A stretch of 64,000 nt of DNA. Origin: Ctenosaura bakeri (taxonomy: Eukaryota > Chordata > Lepidosauria > Squamata > Iguanidae). The notes beneath the pieces are model-generated. The model was not told the origin of the DNA. It did no database searches and worked only from the letters and a program-made list of their open reading frames with translations. Positions 1 through 11,939 of the stretch are shown here, one piece after another. Numbering within the stretch: the stretch's first letter is position 1; each line of letters starts with the position of its first letter. The stretch is taken from the NCBI GenBank assembly GCA_948474755.1, contig CAOLHI010002528.1, forward strand, positions 1-64,000. The letters run 5' to 3'. Both the position numbers and the translations under genes were made by a program.

Positions 1-954
1 TTATGTGAAGTAGTTAACTTTTTTATGGCTGTGGGGAAAGAATAAGCCATTTATTTCCATAAACAAGGAACCAGGAAGTATTAATAAAAAGCTTTAGTAA
101 TGCATGAAGGGATAGGTGGAACTAATGTTCTTTCTGTAGCAACAATGTGAGTCAGCAATTTGGGATGTACTGGAAAGCGGTCAATATCAGCCGTAACTGT
201 CCATATTTCTGAAGTTTTGTTCATTGAAGAAACAGCCAGTTTCCCTTATAATTTCCATGTGCTGAGCAGGTTGTTTGTTCATCCTATGACATACAAGAAC
301 AACATGTATTAGATATGATATGACATGTGAGAATAGGTCATATAAGAGAAAGATGCGTGCCTTAGTTCTAGTAATATTATTGGCCAAGTACGCATGTAGT
401 GAAAGTCCCTATAACTCTATAGGTTGTTTGTGCAGTATTCACTGTCTTTCCTCATGTTCATGTGTATATTTGTTAAATTCACGAAGAAGTGCAGGGGAAA
501 TATTCTAAGAAGTACCTGCTGGTATAAATATTTTGATGATCAGTCATGTCATCTATTTGCAGATTAATCTACTTTCTGAAACAACCTAGTGCAATGCTAT
601 TTTTCCCTTCACTTCTAATGCACTACAGTATGTAGTTTAACTGGTTAGTGTTTGCTTTCATTACTTCACATTCTTTACTCTCATTTGAGAAACAGTTTCC
701 TGGTTTAACATGAAGCAAAGAGCAAAGTCTTTGGGTCACTGCTGATAAACAATACTATTCCTGGATATGACCACTGTATGGATAATAGTCTGTATTATAA
801 CAGTTATGCCAGCCTTTGCTTCTTGTGTTCCATAGGGGATATCCACCCTGCAGTGGCAGCTAGGAAGATGCTCTCATACCCTAAGCAAAACTCCCATTTA
901 ATGAAACTAAGTTGTATTGAATTCAGCAGAACTTGCTTCTAAATCAGCTTATAG
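1..954. other. anonymous AT-rich DNA
   Basis: I see no splice-bounded exon, recognisable repeat or RNA gene. The short open frames here (66 codons or fewer) have no family features. Confidence 0.5.
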
Positions 955-1255
955 CAAGGCTTTCCAAATGGTGTGCCGCAACATGTTAGACATGTTGTAG
1001 GTATGTCACCTACAATCTTGGAAATGTATGTTATTATTTATAAATCATATTTTTTAAAAACTTATGGAAGGTTTTCATGAGATATGTTGTGTTCCCATTT
1101 TGTTATTACAATTTATGTGTGAGTCTGTATCTCTTATAAGGCGTTAGTTTAACCTCTGGTTTGCTAGTAAAACTGAATTACTGTGTCCTGAAATGATGCA
1201 TGTCTCAAAAAGTGTGTCACCAACATGAAAGTTTGAAAAGCTCTGGCTTATAGGA
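955..1255 (+). repeat. interspersed DNA-transposon-like repeat (copy 1)
   Basis: The ends are AAGGCTTTCCAAATGG and CATGAAAGTTTGAAAAGCT, which are imperfect inverted repeats of each other. The inside has a TTTATAAATCATATTTTT tract and a GGTTTGCTAGTAAAACTGAA block. The same blocks occur reverse-complemented at 27925-28255, which proves a repeat family. Terminal inversion and the CA-rich end motifs suggest a hAT-like non-autonomous element; the superfamily is inferred. Confidence 0.68.
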
Positions 1256-1281
1256 TTACAGATTTGGAGTGCCAGCTAGTA

Positions 1282-1402
1282 CAGCAGTGGTTTCCAACCT
1301 GGTGCCCTCTAGATGTTTTGGGTAACATCTCTCATAGTATCTTGCCATTGGCTGTGCTGCTGAAACTCATGGAAAGTGTGGCCTAAAACATCTGGCAGCC
1401 TT
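1282..1402 (+). repeat. short palindromic hAT-like MITE
   Basis: The left arm reads CAGTGGTTTCCAACCTGG then CTCTAGATGTTTTGG; the right arm returns as AAAACATCTGGCAG. This fold-back layout around ACATCT/AGATGT is common for small non-autonomous hAT elements in reptile genomes. The arms have drifted, so it is old. Confidence 0.5.
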
Positions 1403-1409
1403 TCTCTTG

Positions 1410-2910
1410 GGGAGGATAGGAGTGCAGTGATGTTCAAAGGAAAGCTGTAACAGCTGCAACTTCTGTTTATGTACTGGGCAGTAATAGTTCATACAGTTAA
1501 TATTAAGATACAACTCTACCAGGATGGCCTGATTGAGAAATCAGATGCAATTAGCTCTTCTGGGACCAGGTCCTTCAAAATAAAACTGAAGGTAGCTAGA
1601 AGTTTGAATGTCTTTCTGGGTCAAACATTTCTGAATTGTTACAAATATGGAAACAAAAAAAATTGTGTGGGAATGTAGCACATTCATCTGTGTGGGGAAG
1701 ACACTGTCTTCTTGTAAACTGCATCATCCTTCCAAGGACGGTTGTGTTCAGTCCATCCCTGTATTCCCTGTTTGCTTCTTTGTTTTGGTCTTTCTCCTGG
1801 GAAGTATCAATCTCCTTTTTTTTTTTAAATGAAGAGGGTGGGCATTTGTAGCCTTCCAGATCTTCTTGGACTGCCACTCCATTAATTTCTCATCACTAGT
1901 TGTGCCAGCTATGGCAAGTGGGTTCTGTAAGGTCACAGTTGCTCCTGCCTTCGTTTGCATTAAAACACTTCAGAATAAGAGCGTAAGGTATCATTCTAGT
2001 TTTAAAGAGTATTTGGACCTAAATGGAAGCACATTTTGTCTTGAAGCATGACAGAAGTAGTACTGATGCAGAGATACTTTAGGACTAGTAACAGATGAAG
2101 GCTAGCATGACTGCAGTGCAAAGGTAGATATCAAGGTATTCAGTTGGGAATACAGATCCAAAAACTCTTTGGGTAAGAACTTTTATTTCTTCTGTGTGTA
2201 TAATGTGTGCTGCATACTAATGTGTGCTGCATACTGCTGATAGAGATTTTTCATGAACAATATAATCCCACTTGGCTTGGTTTGAGGAAGTAAACATTAA
2301 TAATGACACATCATCTTGGTAAAAATTAGTTCTTCAGCATCAACATGGCCCTAAAGAATGGCGGGGAGGAAAAAAGAATGTTCTGTGAAAAGCACCAGCT
2401 TTTGGAGAATTAATTATTCAGGGATTTATCTTTGAGAATGTACATGAGATGGATTTATCTTTGTACAGTTAATTATCAAATATACCACCTAGTTTCCATC
2501 TTTTGGGACCCTATATCTGCTGAAGGTAAAATTGAGTAATTTTTTCTTTTGAGGTTCCTAACATCCATTTTAAAGCATAATGGGCTGAGAGCTGTAGGGA
2601 TGAGTACAGAACTGTGTGTATGAGCATGTGTGCATAGGGAAGGGAGTCAATGTTGATGCTAGGAAAGTTAAAAGCCAGAGTGATTTGAGGTGTGTCAGGG
2701 ACTATGAGATATTAAAAAGACTGCTCTGACTATATTTTGGAGAAGACAAGATATCAGGTGACAACTACTGTGTTATGTTTTCTATTTTGCCTCAGGTTTA
2801 TTTCCTAAAGGGGAATTCTCTGGGACCTGGAAAAAGAGCAAACACTATGAGGGATATACAGTGTAGGATGGTGGGGGGGGGGTAAAAAGAGCATCTAGCT
2901 ACTTTCAGTG
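1410..2910. other. anonymous DNA with a small tandem duplication
   Basis: No exon or family repeat is recognised. At 2203-2238 an 18-bp unit (AATGTGTGCTGCATACT) is repeated about twice. A run of nine G lies near 2873-2882. Confidence 0.45.
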
Positions 2911-3105
2911 GGTTTGAATCTCCAGGACCGAATGAATTGTTGAAAGAACCTGCAGAAGTTGTGAGAGCCACTGTCTGTACTGTTCTTCTTGTGAATTTTT
3001 GGAAAATGAGTGGTGGAAAACTGCAGATGGGCAAATTTTCCATCTTCAACGAAGAGGAAGAAAGTCAGTCTGTGCTGTGTCAATCTGTGCCAAGTGAACA
3101 GATAT
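2911..3105 (+). repeat. decayed CR1 LINE fragment (start of reverse transcriptase)
   Basis: One frame reads ESPGPNELLKEPAEVV and, further on, FWKMSGGK and FNEEEES. This matches the N-terminal RT segment of CR1 (S-P-G-P-D-E-L-x-P-x-x-L-K-E-x-A-E-V and the following F-E-K-S-W stretch). Several stops interrupt it, so it is an old, non-functional fragment. Confidence 0.6.
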
Positions 3106-3185
3106 CAGTGTGAGGCAGAATTGTCATACAGGGGCAGTTTCCTAGATATGACTAATTTGAATAGTGATCTGGTTCTGAAGTGAAC

Positions 3186-3437
3186 TGTTGTGTGCCTTCA
3201 AGTTATTTCTGACTTATGACAACCCGTAAGCGAACCCATCACAGGGTTTTCTTGACAAGATTTGTTCAGAGGGGGCTTGCATTTCCTTTCCTCTGAGACT
3301 GAGAGATCGTGGCTTGCCCAAGTGAGTTTCCATAGCCAAGCTGGAATGTGAACCCTGGTCTCCAGACTCTGGTCTCCAGAGACCAGTGCTTGAACCATTA
3401 CACCAAGCTGTCTTTCTCTGAAGCTTGGGTGGCACTT
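3186..3437 (-). repeat. tRNA-headed SINE, minus strand
   Basis: The plus strand shows the SINE tail first (TTGTGTGCCTTCAAGT, CACAGGGTTTTCTTG) and then the reverse complement of the tRNA-like head with a box B relative (GTGAACCCTGGTCTCCAGA). The block at 3353-3385 contains a local duplication of CTCCAGACTCTGGTC. It is one of about ten copies of the same family here. Confidence 0.8.
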
Positions 3438-3869
3438 TTTTCAGTAGTGTCATCCACTATAATAAATCAGTCACTACTGATCTTACTGGGTTTTTTGTTG
3501 TTGTTTAATTATTTTGTAGTGGTTTTATTGATTTGCCATCCAGTTGGTTTTTAATGATGTTGATATCGCCTTGGGCACTATTTTTCTTTCAGTGGAAAAT
3601 TTTGCTGTTCCCTTTGGCCAGTGTAGGAGTAATTGCTTTCAGGATACATAGTGGATGTAGGAAGATGTACTCTTGCACCTAACGTCTTGATAGACGTATT
3701 AGTAGCTTTTGGGTAAGCACCAAATACACATAGAAGGTGGTGCTCAAGCCCTCTGTAAATGGGTGGCTCTGTTATGCATTGTTTGATGGACTGCAAGAAG
3801 CTGGGATTTTCTTCTGCTGTCTCTTGTAATTTTTAAAATATATGGACGCTAATGAAATTAATTCCATTT

Positions 3870-4375
3870 TGGTTGTTGTTAACTGCCATCAAATCAACCT
3901 TGACCTATGGTGACCCTATTAATGAAAGACCTCAGAGCTATCCTGTCCTCAACCACCCTGTTCAGGTCTTGCAGATTTAGGGGCATTTCTTTTCCTTGAT
4001 TGAGTTTACCCATCTGTAATGTGCTCTTCCTCTTTTCCTACTGCCTTCCAGTTTCTAAAGCATTATTGTCTTATCTAGTGTGTCATGATTTCTCACGATA
4101 TGGCCATAGTACAACAGCCTCAGTTTAGTCATTTTGGCTTTTAGGGAGAGTTCAGGCTTGATTTGCTCTTGGACCTATTTATTTTTCTTTTTAGCAGTCC
4201 AGGGTATGTGTAGACCTCTTTTCTAGCACTATATTTGAAAGGAGTTTATTTTCTTCCTGTCAGCTTTCTTCCCTGTCCAGCATTCGCAACCAAACATAGA
4301 AGTTGGAAATACGATAGCATGGACAATCATGTCACATATATTACTTGCAGAATGTCAGCAGCAGTCAAGTTCTGT
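3870..4375 (-). repeat. Bov-B (RTE) LINE 3' end or Sauria SINE, minus strand
   Basis: Plus-strand blocks GTTGTTAACTGCCATCAAAT, TCAGTTTAGTCATTTTGGCT and TCAGCTTTCTTCCCTGTCCA match the copies at 28675-29000, 46905-47235 and 60800-61580. In the best copy these lie over a Bov-B-type RT C-terminus. Sauria SINEs share this 3' tail with Bov-B, so the short copies could be either. Confidence 0.7.
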
Positions 4376-4379
4376 AACC

Positions 4380-5580
4380 TCTTTTATCATATGATAGCTC
4401 AATCATAATATGGTCTGATGTCAAACTAATTGCAAAAAAAGGCCAAACCTGTCTTGAATAATTTATAGAAGCAGTATATTAGACATAACAAAAATTTTGA
4501 AAGCTGTAATTATGAAAACATGTCCAAGTTTTAGATTTCTAAGATGGCTACTCTTCTGTTATGATCTTAACACAAAACCCTCAGGTGCATCAACAACAAA
4601 ATATGTGTACTTATATAAAATATGTACTTCCAGAAACCTTTTTAAAGGTGTTGCTAACATAGTGTCACCAGATTCTGAAGCATTGTATAGGCAGAAGATT
4701 CTGCTTTCAGGAGCTTTGAAGGTTTATTATTATTTTTAGTTTGCTGTAGAATCTTGTGTGTCCCTAAAATCTTTTATAAACTACAGTTAAAGATAACAGT
4801 ATATACTCAGGTAGGTATATGACAGATAACGAAACCTTTATCAACATGTAAAAGAAAATTAAAGAACAATAAAAAATCAAAATAGTAAAATGGAAAAGAA
4901 GCAGTAAAAAGAAGATAGCAATGCTGTATTAGCCATTCTACCATGTAATATGAGAACATTACCACTAAAATTCAAACCTATACATTTAATAAGAGCAGTT
5001 GGAGACAAACATTTTTAAACCTGTGTGAAAGTAAGAAGATGCTAAATGTATTTTGGGAGAGGAGTCCACAACTCAGGGGCTACCATTAAACTTGTTTGTG
5101 AAGAAAAGCACCTTTTTTGTTTGAATGCCTGCTGTGGAATATACAGGCACACCCAAGTAACATCTCATGATTACCTTAGGTGTGTGCAGACAGTGCTTCA
5201 GCAAGGGCTGGCTTGTTTGTCTCTCTGGGCTGTTCGAAAAGTGGTGATGGATTGTGATATAGTTCATATTTGACAATGTGGGAGGGATGATTATTTATAT
5301 CCTTTGTTGGAAATATAGCTGTGAATCTATATGTATGGGCTTAGATCCTGCCTCTGCAGTAATGTTTACAGTACCTCTTAACAGTTTGTTCTGCTCTCTT
5401 GAATGTGTATTGTGAACACTTTTCCTTCAACTATTCACTCAACTGAAATATTACCCACAAATAACTTTGCAGCATTAATTTTGGCATCCTGACTTGAATA
5501 TCACTCTCTGAATATCACATGTTCAGTGTTTTGTAGAACTGGATCATTACTGGGGGTACTAGGAGTGTCTTTATTATCTT
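4380..5580. other. anonymous DNA
   Basis: AT-rich, with A-rich stretches around 4850-4910. Nothing recognisable as coding or repeat-derived. Confidence 0.4.
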
Positions 5581-5589
5581 TTTCCTGCA

Positions 5590-5966
5590 TAGCATAGGTG
5601 CTGAAAAATATAGTGGATTCTCTGTTTTTGCAGGGGTTAGGGGAGCAAGACTCTCACAAAAGTGGAAAAATCAATAGCATAATTCTCTAGGAAACTCTAG
5701 GTCTTTCATTACAGCTCTATGATCAATTTCTGGTGGATATTGATCGTAGAATTGTGCTGGAGGACCTAGACGTTCCTAGAGAAGTGTTCTCTCCAGGAGT
5801 CTCTAGGTCTTCCAGCACAACTCCCTGGGCAACTTCCAGCAGAAGCTGACCATAGAATGATGCTGGAGGACTTTAGAGATTCCTAGAGAGAACATATTAA
5901 ATCAAATCTGTGAACCATCAAATCCATGAAAGGGAAACAAAAAATGTCAAGGGCTGACTGTACCTC
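5590..5966. repeat. MITE-like element holding two adjacent hairpins
   Basis: The right end GGGCTGACTGTA resembles the TIR of the mariner-like elements at 19030 and 40336; the left end is unclear. Inside, 5683-5783 is a fold-back (TTCTCTAGG...CCTAGAGAA) and 5786-5893 is a second related one (GTTCTCTCCAGG...CCTAGAGAGAAC). Both share CTCTAGGTCTT and TGCTGGAGGAC. Confidence 0.6.
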
Positions 5967-7008
5967 ATTAACTCCTGAAAAGATCTGTCATTTTCTGTAT
6001 AGGCTCATGTAGGTCAGTGAATTTCTCCAAGTCCATGCTCAAAGAGACCTTCAGCAGTACATTTTCAGTGGTAAGGTCTGAAAAAAATCCTGTCCTGGAC
6101 TGAGCTGTCCAGATGCAAACAGTCTGTATATGTCTGGATGTTGCCTTTCAACTAACTGCTATGACCAGCTGCTGCAAAGTATAAGACAGTCTCTAATATG
6201 AATTGCAAGTCAAACTTCTAATTTCCTGTTTGTTCACCTGTGCGGAATTTCCGTAAGATGGCAACCATTTCCATGTACTTCAGCCAGAGGCAAGCCGTAC
6301 AGTAATTATTCATAGATTCCTTTACGGTGCCAATTCTTTGCTGACATCTCAACAGTGCATCTGTAGAGGAAAGTTCCTCTGTGATCATTTCACCTGCTGT
6401 TACTTTATCTTAAAGCAGCTTCAGTGAAGTAGTCATCCTCAGTTATTTTGGTTGATTGTTTGCAGAAAACTCTGGCCAGAATTCTGCTCAACAATAGCGG
6501 AATGTAAATCTCTGCCAGCATACTTAAGTCAGAGAGTAACAGCTGCTGCTTCTTCCCTAGCTATACAACAGTATTTAGAGGGCACTGGAGTCTATCTCTG
6601 CAGCCCATAAGTGTCAGGGATTAGCTGTGCTCCAGTGCCATTCATCTGCCATTGTACATCTGGGGGAAAGGAACAGCCTTCCCCTTCCTGAACTTGCAGA
6701 ACATCTTTTTTACCCAATGTCACTGATTGTCCATGGGGTATATGCCACAGTGATGTCCAGTTGGTGTTGTACAGCCAACAAAAAGCCATTGCACAAGAAG
6801 GTACTATTACCTCTTTGGACAATACCTGAAAAAAGTAGTTACACAGATGCGACCCTACATGAGGATTCCAGCCACAGTCCACCCATTCATGCTTGGCATC
6901 GACACGTTAAGCTGTTTTGCAACTGTGTGTTCCTAACATCTGTCCTGCTATTTTATTTTTGTAATTGTAATGTCTAGTAGGAAGTGACCACTTACACTTT
7001 TATCTTGC
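5967..7008. other. anonymous DNA
   Basis: No recognisable feature. The longest open frame (116 codons, plus strand from 6627) has no domain or flanking splice evidence. Confidence 0.4.
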
Positions 7009-7062
7009 TTGTTAATCTATATACAGCGTTAATCTATATACAGCGTTAATCTATATACAGTG
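7009..7062 (+). repeat. 17-bp tandem repeat, three copies
   Basis: The unit GTTAATCTATATACAGC is repeated three times almost exactly; the last copy ends in CAGTGG. Confidence 0.9.
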
Positions 7063-8088
7063 GAAGATTAACCAAATCAAAATTTGGAGACTTCCATGGG
7101 TAGAGGGAAGTAGAGGAAGGTGGCATCTGAACATTTGACTTTGGATGTTGCCCTTTACAGGGGCAACACTGGCAATCCGTAGCAGTTTGAAAAATCCCAG
7201 TAGGTTCCATACAGTACTCACTTTAGAATTAATACATTTTTAAGTTTTGAAAGTGCTATAGAATTCTACTGTATTTACAGAGTTACATATCAGGCATAGA
7301 AAAAACAGATACATACTGTGTTTTTATAGATACTTCGTAAAATTCAGTCTCGTTCATATTTAATAGCCTCATTTTTAATACTATAGTTTGGAATTGTTCT
7401 TCTAAGTAAAATTTTCTAGAAATATTCTGTATATTGCATACATGAATTTAATAAGACACATTTGATTTCCTTTCTAACTGGTTTGTCATAAACTCCCAAT
7501 ATTAATGGGTTGACAGGACTACATATGTTGCAGCATAGCCATCAAATTGAAAGGCTCAGGAACCACTAATAGAACTCTTTGCCCACGTGGAAATGATGAA
7601 ATCCAAAAGCATACAGAATAGCTATTCAGGAGCTTCTACCAATCAGTGATTTATAAGGTATTTATTCCACTTGTGACAAAGTCACAGATTATGAAGAGTG
7701 TTCTCCATATGCATTCTGGTTATGACCGTTATGAAAAAAAAATACATGTGTATTTAATGTGGAGGTCATTTTGTGTACAAGCAGATGATTCATAATATCA
7801 CGGAGGGTGGGGATGGGAAACTGACTCTGGGTGATTCATTTGGATTCCACTGCAAAGATACATGAAGTGAATTGCTGAATAATTAATTTCCTGTTACAAA
7901 TAGAAAGAACTTGAGACCTGAATCCAACAGTACAATCTATATGCAAGTTGATCATTTGAAATGCACTGCTGCTTATAAGTTGTCTCATGTGCTAAAGAAA
8001 ATGCAGACAGTGGGAAGGATTTCTATGTGCACAAGCACATGTATAAAGACTGTAATGTTGTGTGTGAACTCCCTTGGACTAAGACTAA
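7063..8088. other. anonymous DNA
   Basis: Nothing recognisable as exon, RNA or repeat. Confidence 0.4.
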
Positions 8089-8170
8089 TATTATTTATTC
8101 GTTTATTTATTTCCCCGCCTTTCTCCTCAGTGGAGCTAAAAGCAACTTACAATGTTTATAACAACAGTTT
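8089..8170 (-). repeat. L2-like LINE 3' end, minus strand
   Basis: On the minus strand it reads GAGGAGAAAGGCGGGGAAAT followed by an AAATAAATAAACG tail. That is the usual 'GGCGGGGTATAAATAAATAA' ending of L2-type LINEs in reptiles. It is short and unsupported by coding sequence. Confidence 0.5.
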
Positions 8171-8890
8171 AGCACAATATGAATTGTAAAAGTTTAGAAA
8201 GCATTAAACTATCAATTGAATTAAAGCACTACTTTTAAGTACTGTAATTAACTTTAAAACACTTAAAAAGACATGAAGTAGGTGTTAAAAACAGCACATC
8301 TGTTTACATGTTCCTCTGCTCTTTTCAGGTAAAGCCGAAGCTTTAGGGGTCTTTGCCTATTGGTAAGAAGCAGCAGGTGGCGAGGAAACTTCAAGAACCT
8401 TCTTTATTCTGATATAATGGAGGCCAACAACGCAGTATAGTAGTTTGGGATTTCTGTACAACCAGAATGACATCAGAAGTAGATTTGGTGACATTCTGGG
8501 TGCTGTTGGATTGTAGCTCCTGTTATGCCTCAGCACTGGCCTTACTGTCACAACATCTAGTGCGAGGGGGGGGGTACACATTCTGTACCCCTGCTCTAAT
8601 TAGTTCTAACTGGATTGGGGAGGAAACCCATGTCCAGGTGAGGTGGAAGGGGAGCAGTTGTTTTTACATGGAAGGTTTCTTAAAGAGACAGCTTGCCTGT
8701 GTTATAAATACAAATGCATAAACTAAAGTGCTGAATGTGTGTTCAGTGATACAGATTGAGGTAGGTTCAGTTTCTAGTTCATGTTGTTAGTAGCAGATGT
8801 GGAGGAGAGCTGCTTGCAACAGTAATTCATGTCACAATGCAGATAAGATAACATGCTGTGAGGTCACTAGTTTAAAACTCACCTCAACTC

Positions 8891-9118
8891 ATTTGTTGTT
8901 GTTGTGGTGGTGGTGGTGGTGGTTGTGGTGGTTGTGGTTGTGTGCCTTCAAATAGTTTCCACCTTATGGTGACCCTAAGGCAAACCTATCACAGAATTTT
9001 CTGGGGCTGAGAGTGTGTGATGCGCTTAAGGTCATCTAGTGGGTTTCCATGGTTGAGCAGGGAATCAAACCCTGGCCTCCAGAATCATAATCCAACACTC
9101 AAACCACTAAGCTGCTTT
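8891..9118 (-). repeat. tRNA-headed SINE, minus strand, with expanded GTT/GGT tail
   Basis: The TTGTTGTTGTGGTGG simple tract (8894-8938) is the expanded SINE tail. It is followed by GTGTGCCTTCAAATAG, CAAACCTATCACAG and the reversed head ending in CTCAAACCACTAAGC. Confidence 0.82.
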
Positions 9119-11184
9119 AAGCAATCTGTTGTCTATCAGCCTCATCTTAATTACACGTAATTTGCAGCTAAATAAAACTTCTCTACTTTAGAGGAAAGTT
9201 GCATGAATTGCTGACATATTGTGTATGGTTGTTTTTTTTCTAGTTCTCATTGATGTCCAATAAGTATCAATTAAAAAAAATGTCTGGATAATACTTTCCC
9301 TGTTGAACAGTTAATGTTTAAGGAACCATGGTATGATTAGACATTTCTAGAAATCAGAAGGATGCTAGAAGCTAACAAAACATGTAAAATACTGAATAGA
9401 ACAGGATGCCTACAGGCTTCGTAAACATTGCATCATGTAAAAGTAGATGGAGTGCAGATGAACTTCATGGTTCCTCAGCTAAGATTTAAAGCTTACATAC
9501 GCTTCTATATCTATCTGGGTAAAAAAAAAAGTTTTATTTATCTATTTAAAGCATTTTTAATTTGTTTTTCATGCTTTCCTCCAAGAGTTCCAGAATGGCT
9601 TCCAGACACCAGTAAATTATATAGTCCCTGTCCTCAGGCTTGCAGTATAGAAGAAATGGAACAGAAAGAAAAGTTTGAGTGGAAGGATGAAAAGAAAAGA
9701 AAACCTAGACACAAGTTCTTAGATGCAAGATTCATTTAAGTAAATCCCTTCATATTTATTCTTAAACTAAATTCATTCATGTTAGATCCTTTGACAATTC
9801 TTATTTTTAGGCACCTATTGAAGATTTTTGCAAACCTTCCTTTCTTATGCAAGGAGCTGGATATGTCCCTGTCTCCTCCAAACCCTTCAAAGCTTCACCC
9901 CCATATCGGAGAGACCCTCACATGTACAGCTGTTTTTTGAATTGGGAAGACAAACTGCAAGCAAAGGAATGCTGTTGTTGCTTGTGGTCTGAGATGAGAG
10001 ATAGCAGCAGAATCACCTCCCCTACACTTCATTTCTGAATGTGGAACATGGTTCTGGCAGGCAATAACTTACTGCCATCTCAGTCTTCGACCAGGAGTTC
10101 TATCCAGATTGATATGATTGGGGTGGTGGTGGGTAAATGTGTGTGCGCGTTACCCTTTTACCTGGATCATAGCTACAATAGATTTTATGTGCTTATACCT
10201 AGCAAGGAAAACACCTTAAAACTAAAGCCAAATATCTTGATGGTGCAGATATTCCTCTTCTTATGTGAACTGTCTTGGAAACTCCTGTTCTGCTCTAAGG
10301 AATATTTGGATATGAGAATAATGCCCTCATAAAGAAAGTGGTATTGTAGACTTTCTAAAAATCAAATTTTATTTCCTCTGTGAAATAAATTCCCACATTC
10401 CATCTTTGATGATTTTAGTCTCTTCCTTTCCTTTGTTTGCCCAGGGTGCTTCTCTTTGTTAAAAGAGGCAGCATTAACTCTGTTATAGCAACAGGCTTAT
10501 AGCAATCCTGTCTCCTGGAGAGGACAAGCTTCTCCTCAGCCCAAAACCGGAAGTACCTCGAAATGACATTGTGGTGAAGCTTCAAGCTGCTGACACATGG
10601 TCAGAGATGGAAACATTTCCTTGCTGACGCATTGTGATATGGCAGATAAAGTTGGAAGGATCTAGGCTTCCTCTCGAAAGGGAAGACTAAGCCTGTAAGC
10701 CTAAACCCACTTATTTATAAATAAATAAAAGTAGAATACTAGGGAGTAAGCACTGTTCTGTACATAATACAGAACCAAATGTCCATCTAGACAAACATAA
10801 TGCTCCCAAAGTGGCAAAGCAGGTACCTCTGGGAAAAACCCAAGTAGGACAGCACTGTAATAATTAGATCCAGTAAGTTTCATTTTGAATCAAACTAAAT
10901 GCTGTGCTAAACAAAAAAAATCCAAATAAACATGCAGAAGTGGGCAGAATATGGTCTGGAGGCTGACGGCCAGCTTGCTGACAAAAAGAAAATGTTTGGC
11001 CAAAAATGTTCATCTTCTTGTTGTGGAAATTTCCAGATTCCTGCAAACCCCCCAGGTGCCCAAAAATGAAATTAGAAGTGGCTATCTGACCAGTTTATGT
11101 TTTCAGATTTTTTGGAGGGCAATTTAGATGGGGTCTGGTGCAATCTACATTGTGCAAAAAGTTGGCCCCTACTACTTATCTACA
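9119..11184. other. anonymous DNA
   Basis: No exon or family repeat recognised. Open frames up to 103 codons (plus, 9428-9739; plus, 10039-10332) lack domains or splice context. Confidence 0.4.
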
Positions 11185-11625
11185 AGCCAATGTGGTATAG
11201 TTGTTTGACCACAGACTAAGACACGGGGAGAACAGGGTTCAAATCCCTGCTCAACCATAGAAATCCAGTGAGTGACCTTGAGCAAGTCACAGGGCCTTTC
11301 CACCCTACACTGTTACAGTGCTATTATTCCACTTTCAACATCCTATGGAATCCTGGGGTTTGCAGTTTAGGGAGGGGCATTTAGAATTCTCAGCCAGAGA
11401 GCTCTTTGGCCTCAGTAAACTACAAACCCCAGAATTCCACAGGATGTTAAAAGTGGAATAATAGCACTATAGTAGTGTACTGAAGAAAGGCCCATAGTCT
11501 TTTAGCCTTAATCTCTCAGCCTCAAAAGAAGGCAAGAGCAACAAATTCTGCCAAGAAAAACCTGCAGTAGCTTCACTTTAAGATTGCCATAAGTCAGAAA
11601 TGACTTGAAAGTGCACAGCAGCAAC
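11185..11625 (+). repeat. tRNA-headed SINE, plus strand, split by a MITE
   Basis: The head (GCCAATGTGGTATAG, then CAGGGTTCAAATCCC as box B) runs to 11291. The body resumes at 11494 with CTCTCAGCCTCA, CTGCCAAGAAAAACC and ACTTGAAAGTGCACAG. The interruption falls just after GCAAGTCACA. Confidence 0.82.
11292..11493. mobile_element. palindromic MITE, about 202 bp, inserted in a SINE
   Basis: The ends are GGGCCTTTC and GAAAGGCCC. The arms of roughly 80 bp are near-perfect inverted copies (GCTATTATTCCACTTTCAAC left; its complement GTTAAAAGTGGAATAATAGC right; CCTGGGGTTTG against CAAACCCCAG). The whole unit could fold into one hairpin. A second copy is at 36616-36816. The superfamily is not certain; the short TA-containing flanks would suit Harbinger or mariner. 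Confidence 0.82.
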
Positions 11626-11734
11626 AGATTTCTCTATCTTTCCCTCAAAGTTTGTGTAGCTCTCATCTGAATCAAGACCAGCACGAATCAAATCTCCCAT
11701 CTAGTTTTCAATCTAGCAATCTAACCCTTCAAGT

Positions 11735-11935
11735 CACCTTAAGGCAACCACTTGAATTTCACGGGGTTTTTATAGGCAAGGAATACTCAGAGGTGGTTTT
11801 GCCAGTTCCTTCCTCTGAAATGTAGCCTACAGCACCTGGTAATCTTGGTGGTCTCCCATCCAAGTACTAACCAAGGCTGATACTGCTTAGCTTCCAAGAT
11901 CAGATGATGGGGGAACCCCTCAACCCCTGGGCAGT
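11735..11935 (-). repeat. SINE with 5S rRNA-like head, minus strand
   Basis: The plus strand shows the tail (CTTCAAGTCACCTTAAGG), a middle part (GGCAAGGAATACTCAGAGG), and then the reverse complement of the 3' half of 5S rRNA (GGTGGTCTCCCATCCAAGTA, TGCTTAGCTTCCAAGATC). The 5S internal promoter box C lies within GGTCTCCCATCC. It is a retroposed SINE, not a 5S gene, because only part of 5S is present and it continues into a SINE body. Confidence 0.83.
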
Positions 11936-11939
11936 GTGT

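Noticed and set aside
7013..7062. CRISPR-like array
   Set aside because: The three 17-bp units are directly adjacent, with no spacers, in eukaryotic DNA.
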